DNA of 64,000 nucleotides from Micromonospora rubida (GCF_009908295.1 NZ_JAAALO010000004.1:478619-542618); one strand, 5' to 3'. Counted from the stretch's first letter, positions 16,975-25,979 are shown. Notes: generated by a model from the letters alone, not told the origin. Program-made: numbers and translations.

Positions 16975-17357
16975 TCCCGCCCAACGCGTGCGGCAGCCAG
17001 CCCGGCCGCCGGGCCGTCAATCAGTGCCCGTTTGAGGCTCCACCCATCGGCACACCGGAGCGGCCGACATGGTTACGGCGGGCCGTCAGCATCCCCCGGC
17101 GCCCCGCCCGGATGCCCAACACTCACGACGGCCGCACCTGGCGAGATCCACACGACGACCACCGGACGCGGTCACCGCATCGGCGCGCTGCAGCCACGGG
17201 CAGCCGACGTCGATGAACCCAAGTGGCGGCGTTCGCCTATGCCCGGGTCGGCCTCCATACGTCTGACGGTAGAAGTCGGTGTCTGGGGGCCGACGGCAGG
17301 CACCGCCGGCCCCCTTTCCATTGGCGCGCTACCGCCGGAACTCGACCAATCGGGCCG
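16975..17357. other. Intergenic, no gene recognised
   Basis: This stretch between the remnant at 16841-16974 and the 4-TM gene holds only short open frames without ribosome-binding sites or motifs. The base composition is slightly less GC-rich than the neighbours, in keeping with the start of the accessory island. Confidence 0.4.
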
Positions 17358-18209
17358 TCACGAGGACGTCGACATCGGACGCGTGGAGGGCTTGGCCTGG
17401 TCGGCGAACTTTAGCGGACCTTCTTTCCAGGTCAGGTGAAGCACCGCAGCAGTTCCCAGCAACAGCACTCCCAGATTCGACATCCCCTTGAACCCGTGGG
17501 ACATGTAGAAGTCCCACACCGGGTACGGCAGAACAGGCGGTGAAGCAGCGGCGTTGGACTGGATGATCGACACCACGACTGCCAGTGCGTTCGGGAGCAA
17601 CAGCACGGTCCCTATCGATACCAGTGGCCGTAGCCGCAAGCGGGACTTCATCCGGGCTGATAGCCGATTCATCAGCAGGTATCCGAGCGCTGCTCCAGAA
17701 ATTAGCCCGGTGATCGCGAGCACGCCTACCAGGTCAGGTTCGACTCGGACAAATTCCAGCACCGGTCCAGGCCGCGAATCGACGCTCGATGCCGGCAGGA
17801 CATGCAGCGACCAGTCGCCCTTGGTTCCGACCACCCCACCCGCACTGGCCCGGTCGACCGTCCAGCCGTTAGCGACGAGGCGTTCGGCTATCTCGGCGAA
17901 ATCGGGCAACGGAGCAGCCAGCGTCACCTCGGTGGATCCGATGCGATAGTCGTCCTCGCCAAGCAGGGCAGCCGTGACCCCGCTAAACTCTGGCTCTCCC
18001 TCGTGCTCGTAGTAGAAGAGTTGCTGATGTCGGCCGATTTTAGCGATCGGCGCAGCGGGAAAAAGCTCCGCTGAAACGGTTCGGGCCTGTGTAACTGTCG
18101 GCAGTGGCCCCGCAGCATACCAACCCAGCCAGGCGCCTAGCATCGCAGCAGGCGTGGCCGCAGCGACGATCGCCACGACGGCCAGCAAGAGTTTCCTGTG
18201 AAGTCTCAT
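17358..18209 (-). CDS. Four-TM membrane protein behind the RHS tip, candidate immunity
   Basis: A 283-residue membrane protein. TM1 lies at about 8-30, a non-membrane domain of about 110 residues follows (YYEHEGEPEF, ERLVANGWTVDRASAGG), then three TM segments at about 160-180, 195-215 and 240-260. I recognise no family. The gene starts 29 bases after the stop of the RHS tip on the same strand, where RHS and other polymorphic toxins usually carry their immunity genes. Its codon use is less extreme in GC than core genes, in keeping with transfer. An immunity role is inferred from position only. Confidence 0.6.
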   Translation of the reverse strand: MRLHRKLLLAVVAIVAAATPAAMLGAWLGWYAAGPLPTVTQARTVSAELFPAAPIAKIGRHQQLFYYEHEGEPEFSGVTAALLGEDDYRIGSTEVTLAAPLPDFAEIAERLVANGWTVDRASAGGVVGTKGDWSLHVLPASSVDSRPGPVLEFVRVEPDLVGVLAITGLISGAALGYLLMNRLSARMKSRLRLRPLVSIGTVLLLPNALAVVVSIIQSNAAASPPVLPYPVWDFYMSHGFKGMSNLGVLLLGTAAVLHLTWKEGPLKFADQAKPSTRPMSTSS

Positions 18210-18238
18210 GGAGGCTCACCCTACCGTTGTCAGTCGAC

Positions 18239-19315
18239 TCATCCTCGGTCCGCAACTGTGACCGGCCGGTTGATGTCGATCCAAGTCCCCAGGCGGTAGT
18301 AGTGGAAGTTGTAGCGAAAGTTGCGCCTCCAGCACGTGAATGAGTCGACATCCGTGAACAAGCTTCTCGAGTTCCGGCCGGGGCTGAGCGACTTCTGGTT
18401 GCCCCTCCCCCCCTTGTTGTCGGAAACCATGTAAGTGGTGTCGCTCTTGTTAGTGACCACCCCGCACGGCTTCCACCACTTGGAGGCGCAGTCCGTCGTG
18501 CCGTACCCGGTCAGGTCCGTGCAGTTAACTCCGTCGCCGGAGCAGTACTCGTAAGGGTTCGAGCTTCCGCCGTAAACCCCATCCACCGAGAAGAAGCGGG
18601 CGGTGACGGTCGAATAAAGTCGGACACCCATCAGCAGGACACCTGACGGAGTATCTGCCGCGCGCTGCTCCGCCCCAAGCCAGCCATACCGGCGCAGGCT
18701 TATCTCTTGTACGTCGCGAGGAGCGCCATATTCCGTGGCTTCGCTGGTCCGCGACAACCCATCGTCACCTTCGTTGATGGTTGCCACCAAATCCCCATGG
18801 AGGCTGGCCACCTGCCACTGGACCTCTCCGCTTTCGCTGTTGTAGATACCAGCCATCGCCGCGACGCCGATGACCGGCCTGGTGAACATATCGAGCGTCT
18901 CCTGCGTCCACGAAGGGTTGTCCCCGTCATCGCTGTAGTGGTTGACCGCTTCGACTGCGATGCCACTGACGTTGTCAGTCCATGACCGGACACGCTCCCA
19001 GCCGACGTCCGGCGTGTAGTCCGTGGTCCGGCCATTCTGGGTAATCTGGTCGACCAGGTCTGTGGCGTGGTAGGTCACGGTGAGGCTGCCACTAGTTGGC
19101 GTTCCCGTGTCGATGGCTGGGACTGTCTTCGTTCGACCTAGCGCGTCGTAGGTGTAGCCAGCGCTGTTCACCCGATCTGCGACGTCGTAAGTCCAGTTCC
19201 GGGTGGACGGTGCAGTCGCGGTTTGACATGTTCCGCCGGCTGCCGGGGCGTGCTCAGAGAGTGAGTTACGGTTCGTCGAGTTACTAAACTCGTAGGAGCG
19301 GGTCGAGCGGGAGAG
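18239..19315 (-). pseudogene. RHS-repeat protein C-terminal fragment, 5' truncated
   Basis: This is the last part of an RHS/YD-repeat protein. YD motifs are visible (NWTYDVADR, YTYDALGRT), followed by the RHS core end GVLLMGVRLYSTVTARFFSVDG and YEYCSGDGVNCTDLTGYG. After this comes a variable tail of about 90 residues (GVVTNKSDTTYMVSD ... FRYNFHYYRLGTW) that would be the tip or toxin domain. The frame stays open past the last GTG (19171) back to about 19315 with RHS-like sequence (RSYEFSNSTNRNSL), then meets integrase sequence of the opposite strand. The several hundred to thousands of upstream codons are therefore gone. Lower GC than the neighbours supports acquisition by transfer. Confidence 0.8.
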
Positions 19316-19318
19316 CGG

Positions 19319-19660
19319 ATGACTTGGCCGGTCGCCGTCCTGTTCACCTCCTCGCGGGGAAAGCTGCTGAACGACACCTACTGGTCACAGTTGTGGGCGG
19401 ACTGGCGCGAGGCTGCCGGATGGCCGAAGGAAGGCACCTTCCACTCCCTGCGCCACTTCTTCGCCACGACGCTGATGAGCAACGGTGTCGAGCCACAGGA
19501 GGTGCAGAAGGCGCTGAGGCATGCCAACCTGCGAATCACGCTGGAGATCTACGTTCACTGGCTGCCGAAGAAGGACCGGCCGCGCGGCCTGGTCGGCAAC
19601 CTCCTGCGGCAAGCAGACGGCAAGCTGCCGAAGCATCCCACCGGTCAAGATCAAACCTGA
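19319..19660 (+). pseudogene. Tyrosine integrase C-terminal fragment
   Basis: The last 113 residues of a phage/ICE-type tyrosine recombinase. The catalytic box HSLRHFFAT, then KALRHANLRITLEIYVHW with the second His and the nucleophile Tyr, are intact, but the N-terminal arm-binding and core-binding parts and the first catalytic Arg are absent. The fragment abuts the broken RHS gene on one side and tRNA-Lys on the other, with its 3' end about 60 bases from the tRNA 3' end. That is where integrases of tRNA-integrated elements usually sit. It cannot be functional by itself. Confidence 0.8.
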
Positions 19661-19722
19661 GCTGTGCCCTGGTTGTGCCGGATGAGCTTCAGCCGGAGTT
19701 CTTGCAGCTCAGAGTGGGTACG

Positions 19723-19797
19723 TGGTGGGCCGCCTGGGACTCGAACCCAGAACCTAAGGATTAAAAGTCCTCAGCTCTACCATTGAGCTAACGGCCC
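19723..19797 (-). tRNA. tRNA-Lys (TTT)
   Basis: The minus strand folds into a cloverleaf. The acceptor stem pairs GGGCCGT with GCGGCCC, the anticodon loop is CTTTTAA with anticodon TTT, and the T arm contains GGTTCGAGTCC. The discriminator A (19726) is followed by an encoded CCA (19723-19725). The 3' end faces the integrase fragment, making this gene the likely attachment site of a former integrative element. Confidence 0.95.
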
Positions 19798-19957
19798 GCC
19801 GTACCAGGCTACCGGAACCCCGCTTCTGGGGCCGGCTGGGAGGGTTTCCCTGTCAGGTCAGGCCGGTGCGGACAGTGGACGCCGCCGGGCCGGGCATCGC
19901 CCGTGCCGGTTGGCGGCTCAGCCCTGCACCAGCAGCGCGTGTCGATATACGCCCGGT

Positions 19958-19990
19958 GTGTACACGCGGGGTATACCCTCGGGGTATGGT
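19958..19990 (+). promoter_or_regulatory. Promoter/operator of padR-ABC module 1
   Basis: Two palindromes, GTGTACAC (19958-19965) and GGGTATACCC (19969-19978), lie directly before a TATGGT -10-like hexamer (19985-19990). ATG 19997 begins six bases after the hexamer, suggesting a leaderless transcript. The adjacent PadR protein is the obvious candidate ligand of the palindromes. Confidence 0.6.
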
Positions 19991-19996
19991 CTCGGC

Positions 19997-20521
19997 ATGA
20001 GTGTTCCCATGACCCTTCTCGGCCTGCTCGAACGCGAGCCCAGCCACGGCTACGACCTGAAGCGCGACTACGACACCTTCTTCAACCGGAGCAAGCCGCT
20101 GCCGTTCGGCCAGGTCTACTCGACCCTCGGTCGGCTCGCCCGCGACGGCAAGATCGTGGTCGGCGAGGTCGAGCCGGGCGTAGGTCCGGAGCGCAAGCGC
20201 TACGTCATCACCGAACGGGGTGCGACCGAGGTCGAGTCCTGGCTGACCGAGCCGGTCGAGGCCGAGCCCAACCTGCAGACGGTGCTGTTCACCAAGGTCG
20301 TGCTGGCGCTCATGCTCAACCGCCCCGCCGAGGAGTACCTCGACATTCAGCGCGCTGCGCACCTGCGGCGGATGAAGGATTTCACCGAGGTCAGGCGCAG
20401 CGGCGACCTGGTCGACGCCATGTTGGCCGACCACGGCCTGTTCCACCTGGAAGCCGACCTGCACTGGATCGACACCACGGTCGCCCGGTTGGACGCCCTC
20501 CGAAAGGTGGTCCGGCGATGA
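19997..20521 (+). CDS. PadR-family regulator (module 1)
   Basis: A 174-residue PadR/Vir-type repressor. The winged helix (MTLLGLLEREPSHGYDLKRDYD and FGQVYSTLGRLARDGKI) covers residues about 1-80, and the C-terminal Vir_act_alpha_C helices mediate dimerisation. ATG 19997 is chosen because the HTH begins there and a -10 box lies just before it. The stop overlaps the ABC ATPase start (ATGA at 20518-20521), forming an operon padR-ATPase-permease that probably represses itself. It is closely similar in layout and sequence to the PadR at 52303-52839. Confidence 0.9.
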   Translation: MSVPMTLLGLLEREPSHGYDLKRDYDTFFNRSKPLPFGQVYSTLGRLARDGKIVVGEVEPGVGPERKRYVITERGATEVESWLTEPVEAEPNLQTVLFTKVVLALMLNRPAEEYLDIQRAAHLRRMKDFTEVRRSGDLVDAMLADHGLFHLEADLHWIDTTVARLDALRKVVRR

Positions 20522-21189
20522 AGGCGATCGAGGCGCGGGACGTCGTCCTGTCCTTCGGCGAGACCCTGGCGTTGCGGGGCGCCAGCATCTCGGTGGCTCC
20601 GGGCGAGATCGTCGCCATCATGGGCCCGAGCGGCTCCGGGAAGTCCACCCTGCTGCACTGCCTGGCCGGGATCCTGGTGCCGGACTCCGGCGAGATCCAC
20701 TTCGACGGCCGCCGGATCGACACCTTGAACGAGAACCAGCGCAGCGTCCTGCGCCGGGACCATTTCGGGTTCGTGTTCCAGTTCGGTCAGCTCGTGCCGG
20801 AGTTGACCGCCGAGGAGAACGTCGCCCTGCCGCTGCTGCTCGGCGGCGTCAAGCGGGCCGCCGCGCTCAAGGAGGCGCGGCCCTGGTTCGAGCGGCTCGG
20901 CCTCGCCGGGCTGGAGCGGCGCCGGTCAGGTGAGCTGTCCGGTGGGCAGGCGCAGCGGGTCGCTCTGGCCCGTGGCCTGGTCGCCCGGCCCGGGGCGCTG
21001 TTCGCCGACGAGCCGACCGGGGCCCTCGACTCGCTGACCGGCGAGCAGGTCATGGATCTCCTGGTCTCCTCGGCGCGTGAGCAGGGCACCACCGTCGTTC
21101 TCGTCACCCACGAGGCCCGCATCGCCGCGTGCGCCGACCGGCAGGTCATCGTGCGCGACGGCAAGGTGAACGCGCTGGTGCACTCATGA
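20518..21189 (+). CDS. ABC transporter ATP-binding protein, MacB/LolD type (module 1)
   Basis: A 223-residue ATPase. Walker A is GPSGSGKST at 36-44, the Q-loop FQFGQLVPE near 88-96, the signature LSGGQ at 140-144, Walker B ALFADE at 160-165 and the H-loop VTHEAR near 201. The sequence is of the LolD/MacB class that drives FtsX-type permeases. Both ends overlap neighbouring genes by four bases (ATGA), so it is produced together with PadR and the permease. The exported substrate is unknown; peptides or lipids are typical of the class. Confidence 0.93.
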   Translation: MKAIEARDVVLSFGETLALRGASISVAPGEIVAIMGPSGSGKSTLLHCLAGILVPDSGEIHFDGRRIDTLNENQRSVLRRDHFGFVFQFGQLVPELTAEENVALPLLLGGVKRAAALKEARPWFERLGLAGLERRRSGELSGGQAQRVALARGLVARPGALFADEPTGALDSLTGEQVMDLLVSSAREQGTTVVLVTHEARIAACADRQVIVRDGKVNALVHS

Positions 21190-23390
21190 TCCGGTTCGCG
21201 GTACGACTGTCCGTGGCCGGCGGGCGCGAAGCCGCCACCCGGCTCGTCATCATCGCCACCGCAGTGGCGCTCGGCGTCGGCATGCTCCTGACGGCGCTCG
21301 CCGGCATGAACGCGGTCGGCACGCAGAACGAGCGGTACGCCTGGCTCAACACCACCGTTGCGCCAGCGTCGGCCGACCCGTCGGCCGACCCGATGTGGTG
21401 GCTGGCCCGCAAGGACTACTACCGTGGCGGGTCCATCGGCCGGGTCGAGGTCGCGGCGCTGGGCCCGGACGCGCCCGTTCCGCCGGGCATCCCGCACCTG
21501 CCCGGACCGGGCGAGTTCTACGTCTCGCCCGCCCTCGGCGAGCTGCTGCGGACCTCGCCGGCCGTGGAACTCGGGGACCGCTTCCCCGGCCGCGAGATCG
21601 GTACGATCGGCCGGTCGGCGCTGCCTTCCCCCGAATCCCTGCTGATCGTCATCGGCCGTACCCCGGCCGAACTGGAGCAGTTGGGGGCCCGGCAGGTCAC
21701 CCAGATCATGACCACCTCCCCAAGCGACTGCAACGGCTGCTACGTCGGCGTCAGCGGCGACGGCATGGCACTCGTGCTCTCCGTCACCGCCGCCGCACTG
21801 CTCTTCCCGGTGCTCATCTTCATCGCCACCGCGACCCGGCTGGCCGCGGCCCGCCGGGAGCAGCGCTTCGCCGCGATGCGGCTGATCGGGGCGACACCAC
21901 GGCAGATCACCCTCATCTCGGCCGTGGAGTCCACAGTCGCCGCCCTGGCGGGCACAGTCGTCGGGTTCGGCCTGTTCCTCGCGTTCCGGCCGGGACTCGC
22001 CGCGATCCCGTTCACCGGCGAACCATTCTTCGCCGCCGACCTGTCACTCAACGTCATCGACGTCGTGTTGGTCGCGGTCGGTATCCCGCTCGCTGCGGTC
22101 GTGGCCTCCTGGCTGGCGCTGCGCCGGGTGCAGATCTCGCCGCTGGGCGTGAGCCGACGCGTCACCCCGAAGCCGCCACGCGCCTGGCGGATGATCCCGC
22201 TGGTCGCCGGGCTCGCCGAGCTGACCTACTTCATCGGCCGGCGCCCCGACACGACCAACGGCCAGCTCACCGCGTACCTCTCCGGATTCCTGCTGATCCT
22301 GGTCGGACTGATGCTGGCCGGGCCCTGGCTGACCATGATCGGCGCCCGGGTGCTCGCCGGACGGGCGAGCCGGCCCGCCACGCTCATCGCCGGACGGCGT
22401 CTCGCCGACAATCCGCAGGCCGGCTTCCGGTCCGTCGGTGGGCTGATCGTGGCGCTGTTCGTGGCCAGTGTGGCGACCGGCACGATCACCACGTTTGTCG
22501 CCAACCGCGGCGCACCGCGCACCGACTCGGTGGCCGCGACCTCACTCGCGAAGAGGTTCTTTCCCGAGGACGGCCCTGCGCCGACCAAGGAGCAGATTCC
22601 GGCGGGACTCGCGACGATCCCCGGCGTACGCAGTGTGACCTTGGTGCGCCTCAACCCCGACGCCTCCGATTCCGGCGGATGGCCCGGCTTGATCACGTGC
22701 GCCGAGCTGGACCGCCTGGCGGTGTTCGGCAGTTGTCCCTCCGGCGCTCAGGTTGCGTCCGTGTACCCCGACCTCATCGGCCCGCGCGCGTTCGACCTGA
22801 CCAGCGATCCGTACGTCTGGGAAGCCGCCGGCATCGCCCCCACGGAGGTCGACCGGCAGCCGATCCTGTCGGTGGTCGTCGACACGACCAGCCGTTCCGC
22901 CTTCGAGCAGGCCCGGACGCTGCTGGTGAATGCGCTTCCGGCCGGGCGCTTTCCGGCGAGCGTCGGCGAATGGGAGGCGGACTCCGCGCAGCAGATGGTG
23001 CAGTTCCAGCAGCTGGCCAACGTGGTCATGCTGGCCAGCCTGCCGATCGCGGGCTGCAGCCTGGCGGTGAGCATCGCCGGCGGGCTGAGTGACCGGAAGC
23101 GGCCGTTCAGCATGCTGCGGCTCACCGGGGTGCAGCTGCGCACACTGCGCCGGGTGGTCGCGCTGGAAACCGTCGTGCCGCTGCTGACCGTCTCCGTGGT
23201 GGCGATCGGGATGGGGTTCCTGGCCGCGCAGCTCTTCCTGCGGGCGCAACTGCACTACACGCTGGTACCGCCGGGCCTGTCGTTCTACCTCATAGCCGTC
23301 GGAGGGCTGGCGGTGTCGCTGGGAATCATCGCCTCGACGCTGCCGCTGCTGCGCCGGATCACCGGCCCGGAGGCGGCCCGGAACGAGTGA
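21186..23390 (+). CDS. FtsX-like ABC permease (module 1)
   Basis: A 734-residue permease. TM1 is near the N-terminus (LVIIATAVALGVGMLLTALAG), followed by an extracytoplasmic domain of about 170 residues with CNGC, a block of three TMs around RREQRFAAMRLIGATPRQI (the FtsX coupling region), two further TM helices, a second external domain and a second FtsX block with DRKRPFSMLRLTGV. This two-block layout is usual for the large actinomycete permeases paired with LolD-type ATPases. ATG 21186 overlaps the ATPase stop. Likely role: export or membrane-lipid handling coupled to drug or peptide stress. Confidence 0.88.
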   Translation: MIRFAVRLSVAGGREAATRLVIIATAVALGVGMLLTALAGMNAVGTQNERYAWLNTTVAPASADPSADPMWWLARKDYYRGGSIGRVEVAALGPDAPVPPGIPHLPGPGEFYVSPALGELLRTSPAVELGDRFPGREIGTIGRSALPSPESLLIVIGRTPAELEQLGARQVTQIMTTSPSDCNGCYVGVSGDGMALVLSVTAAALLFPVLIFIATATRLAAARREQRFAAMRLIGATPRQITLISAVESTVAALAGTVVGFGLFLAFRPGLAAIPFTGEPFFAADLSLNVIDVVLVAVGIPLAAVVASWLALRRVQISPLGVSRRVTPKPPRAWRMIPLVAGLAELTYFIGRRPDTTNGQLTAYLSGFLLILVGLMLAGPWLTMIGARVLAGRASRPATLIAGRRLADNPQAGFRSVGGLIVALFVASVATGTITTFVANRGAPRTDSVAATSLAKRFFPEDGPAPTKEQIPAGLATIPGVRSVTLVRLNPDASDSGGWPGLITCAELDRLAVFGSCPSGAQVASVYPDLIGPRAFDLTSDPYVWEAAGIAPTEVDRQPILSVVVDTTSRSAFEQARTLLVNALPAGRFPASVGEWEADSAQQMVQFQQLANVVMLASLPIAGCSLAVSIAGGLSDRKRPFSMLRLTGVQLRTLRRVVALETVVPLLTVSVVAIGMGFLAAQLFLRAQLHYTLVPPGLSFYLIAVGGLAVSLGIIASTLPLLRRITGPEAARNE

Positions 23391-23414
23391 GCCACGCTCC
23401 CCGTCACACCGACC

Positions 23415-24059
23415 TCACTGGGGCTGGGCGATGGTGGCGCCGCTGACGGTGTCCACATACCACCGTTGGTACTGCTCCGGCGGCCATCCGCGCTGCCGGA
23501 CGAGCCAGTCGAAGTTGCGGACGTCCTGGGCCAACCAGAGGATGTCGGCCACCTGTTCGACGTCCAGGTCGGGGCGGAGGGCTCCCGTGCCGACGAGTTC
23601 AGCGGCGAACATGGCCATGCCACGGCGGCGCTCGTCGATGTTCTTGCGCCAGATCTCGGCGGCGTCCGGGTCGGCCGTGGCCGCTCCGGCCAGCGCGAGC
23701 ATCACCTGGGCCTGCCGGGCGTTGACCTCGACCAGATGGCGGGCGTAGCGGGCGAGCTTGGCGCGGGGGTCGGCGAGCGCGCGGATCTCGGCGACGAAGG
23801 GCCGGTCGGGCAGGGCCACCGGTTCGTCGTCGCCGGCCAGGGTGACGTCAACCAGTTGGGAGAGCAGTTGGCGCTTGCTGCCGAACACCGCGTACAGCGT
23901 CTGGACGGCGACGCCGGCCTCCGCGGCGACGACGGTCAGTGGCGTGGCCGCGTAGCCGGGGTCGACGAACAGCCGGCCGGCCGCTTCGAGGATTGCTCGC
24001 CGGGTCTGTCGGGACTGCTCCTGCCGCCGGGACGAGTCATAGCGCCTCTTGACAACCAC
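23415..24059 (-). CDS. TetR-family regulator
   Basis: A regulator of about 214 residues. The HTH region reads RRAILEAAGRLF and TPLTVVAAEAGVAVQTLYAVF; the C-terminal domain is unassigned. GTG 24059 is chosen because the longer frame starting at 24095 runs through the CTAT-TGG-ATAG operator-like site; a leaderless transcript from a nearby -10 (TACACT on this strand) would fit. The divergent neighbour is the monooxygenase-like gene at 24116, so this protein probably controls that two-gene operon and itself. Confidence 0.85.
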   Translation of the reverse strand: MVVKRRYDSSRRQEQSRQTRRAILEAAGRLFVDPGYAATPLTVVAAEAGVAVQTLYAVFGSKRQLLSQLVDVTLAGDDEPVALPDRPFVAEIRALADPRAKLARYARHLVEVNARQAQVMLALAGAATADPDAAEIWRKNIDERRRGMAMFAAELVGTGALRPDLDVEQVADILWLAQDVRNFDWLVRQRGWPPEQYQRWYVDTVSGATIAQPQ

Positions 24060-24061
24060 GG

Positions 24062-24102
24062 TTCGAGTGTAGTGCTCTATTGGATAGAATCCCACTCTAT
24101 CG
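24062..24102. promoter_or_regulatory. Divergent promoter with TetR operator-like repeats
   Basis: A CTAT-TGG-ATAG palindrome (24077-24087) is followed by a second CTCTATC block at 24096-24102. The + strand offers a good -10, TAGAAT (24085-24090), 17 bases after a weak -35 TTCGAG (24062-24067). Overlap of the dyad with the -10 is in keeping with repression by the adjacent TetR protein. Confidence 0.55.
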
Positions 24103-24115
24103 AAAGGGCGCGGCC

Positions 24116-24409
24116 ATGCCGTTCGGTGTGTTGCAGGAGATGCCCGGCGTCAGCGAGGCGGAGTACCGGCAGGTGGAGCGACACCTCGGACCGGACCGGC
24201 CGCCGGGGCTCGTCGCCCACGTCGCCGGCCCGACCGAGGGCGGCTGGCGGATCATCAACATCTGGCAGGACGAGGCCGCGTTCCGCCGGTTCCAGTCCGA
24301 ACGGCTGGTCCGGGCCGCAGGCCTGGCGGCGCAGGAGGACGGCTTCGACCCGGCGAAGGCGGCCGGCTTCCGATCGGTGAGCGTCGACGGCGCCGAGATG
24401 CCGTTCTGA
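24116..24409 (+). CDS. Small dimeric alpha-beta barrel protein (ABM-like)
   Basis: A 97-residue protein with the length and pattern of the antibiotic-biosynthesis-monooxygenase/EthD superfamily: VLQEMPGVSEAEYRQVERHL, then HVAGPTEGGWRIINIWQDEAAFRRF and a short C-terminal strand. Such proteins form dimeric ferredoxin-like barrels and act as small oxygenases or as substrate binders. ATG 24116 follows AAAGGG. Its stop overlaps the start of the methyltransferase gene (TGATG), so both are co-translated under the divergent TetR regulator. Confidence 0.75.
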   Translation: MPFGVLQEMPGVSEAEYRQVERHLGPDRPPGLVAHVAGPTEGGWRIINIWQDEAAFRRFQSERLVRAAGLAAQEDGFDPAKAAGFRSVSVDGAEMPF

Positions 24410-25305
24410 TGGCCGACGCCGCCACCCTGCGGTCCCGCAACGCCGCCTTCTGGGCGGGCGCGGCAGCCGGCTGGATCCGCCACGCCGATCGGCAGGACGA
24501 GCTCGGTCGACCGCTGGGCGCACCGGCCATGGATCGGATGGCCGCTCGGCCGGGCGAACGGATCCTCGATGTGGGCTGCGGCTGTGGCGGCACCACGGCC
24601 GAACTCGCCGGGGCGGTCGGCGAGACCGGCGCGGCGGTCGGCATCGACATCGCCGAGGCGATGGTGACCGCCGCCCGGCAACGGTTCCCCACCGATCGGT
24701 ACCCGGGTATCCGGTTCCACGCGGCCGACATCGAGACACTCGACGTCGTGCCGGGGGCACCGTTCGACGCGGCGTACTCGCGGATGGCCCTGATGCTGTT
24801 GGCGGATCCGGTCGCCGGCTGCACCGCGATCCGGCGGTCGCTACGCCCGGGAGGGCGCCTCGCCGCGACCGTCTTCCGCGACGGCGGCGTCAACCCGTGG
24901 ATGTCCGCGGCGCTGCTCGGCGCAGCGCCACACCTCGGGCCGTTGCCATCGCTGCCGGTGGGCGACGAGCCCGGTCCGTTCTCCTTCGCCGAGCCGGCGC
25001 GGCTCGCCCGGGTCCTCACCGTCGCCGGCTTCACCGCCGTCACGATCACGTCGTGTGACGTCGAGATGGATGCTCCGGACGACGCCGATGCCGTGGCCGA
25101 ATGGCTTGTCGAGATCGGCCCCGCCGGTGCCGCGTACCGGGCGGCTCCGCCTGCGGGGCGGGCTTCGGCCCGGGCGGGGGCAGCCCGGCTGCTCGACCGG
25201 TTTCGTGAACCCGGCGTCGGCTACCGGCTGCCCGCCGGCCTGTGGCTCGTCACCGCGATCGCCTCCAGGGCTGATGGCGAGTCACGCGTTCCACCCCTCC
25301 GCTGA
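24409..25305 (+). CDS. Class I SAM-dependent methyltransferase
   Basis: A 298-residue methyltransferase. Motif I is ILDVGCGCGGTTAELA (about 52-67), VGIDIAEAMV supplies the acidic residue that binds the ribose, and FDAAYSRMALMLLADP is motif II/III. A helical N-terminal part (NAAFWAGAAAGWIRHADRQ) and a C-terminal cap are typical of small-molecule methyltransferases of the UbiE/Coq5-like type. The substrate is unknown. It overlaps the upstream ABM-like gene, which suggests that the two modify the same small molecule, perhaps in detoxification or secondary metabolism. Confidence 0.85.
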   Translation: MADAATLRSRNAAFWAGAAAGWIRHADRQDELGRPLGAPAMDRMAARPGERILDVGCGCGGTTAELAGAVGETGAAVGIDIAEAMVTAARQRFPTDRYPGIRFHAADIETLDVVPGAPFDAAYSRMALMLLADPVAGCTAIRRSLRPGGRLAATVFRDGGVNPWMSAALLGAAPHLGPLPSLPVGDEPGPFSFAEPARLARVLTVAGFTAVTITSCDVEMDAPDDADAVAEWLVEIGPAGAAYRAAPPAGRASARAGAARLLDRFREPGVGYRLPAGLWLVTAIASRADGESRVPPLR

Positions 25306-25371
25306 CGAGCCCTCCGCTGCGGCCCGACCGCCGGTCACCAACCACCGACAACCACGTCAGGACGGGAACCG

Positions 25372-25776
25372 ATGAGAACGATCCGAATGGTCGCGCCGAC
25401 CCTCTGTCTTGTGCTCGCCCTGACGGCGTGTGCCGACGCCGATGCGCCCGAGCCCTCCGGGGCGGCGGCACCGGGCACCCCCGCAGCAGCCGACGCCGCG
25501 TCCAGCGCGGCCGGATCCGCTCCGGCCGGTGGCTCGACGCCGGTGTCGGCGAAGGAGGTGTGTGCCTACCTGGACGGCCAGTTGCCGACGCTGAGGGGGA
25601 TCGGGTCCGAGACGGGCACGATGGCCAACCTCACCGTGAACCTCTATTCCTGGTACGAGAAGCAGGGTGCCGTGCCGACCGGCCGTCAGATCGACGACCA
25701 GACCCGGCAGGAATGCCCGGCGACCCGGACCGAGGTGCTCGAACTCGCCGGTATGGAGAGCTTCGAACGTTTGTAG
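25372..25776 (+). CDS. Small lipoprotein
   Basis: A 134-residue exported lipoprotein. The signal peptide ends in the lipobox LTAC (Cys near 20), then an Ala/Ser/Pro/Gly-rich linker of about 40 residues leads to a small domain with two cysteines (EVCAYLDGQL and RQECPATRTEVLELAG). ATG 25372 follows AGGACGGGAA. I do not recognise the family. It stands alone between the methyltransferase operon and the small peptide gene at 25980. Confidence 0.7.
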   Translation: MRTIRMVAPTLCLVLALTACADADAPEPSGAAAPGTPAAADAASSAAGSAPAGGSTPVSAKEVCAYLDGQLPTLRGIGSETGTMANLTVNLYSWYEKQGAVPTGRQIDDQTRQECPATRTEVLELAGMESFERL

Positions 25777-25979
25777 CCGCCACGAGCGGGCGGTCAACGG
25801 CCGCGGCGCATGACGGACGGCGAATCCGGGTATGGTGCGGTGTGTCGGTGTCGTCGGGCTTTCGCCAGTAATCGAGACACTGATCGGGCCCAGGGCGAGC
25901 GCCGGGTCTGTCACGAGGTCGTCGGCACGAGATGCCGGGCGACCTGATCTGCCTCTCTTTCGAAAGACAGGACTACCGC

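Noticed and set aside
18239..18510. Classification of the RHS tail as a defined toxin family
   Set aside because: The roughly 90-residue tail shows no catalytic motif I can name, so only a generic tip/toxin possibility is kept.
19324..19764. A plus-strand frame that overlaps the integrase fragment and tRNA-Lys, ending AAWDSNPEPKD
   Set aside because: The end is the known artefact from translating the antisense strand of a tRNA; the integrase motifs lie in the frame starting at 19319.
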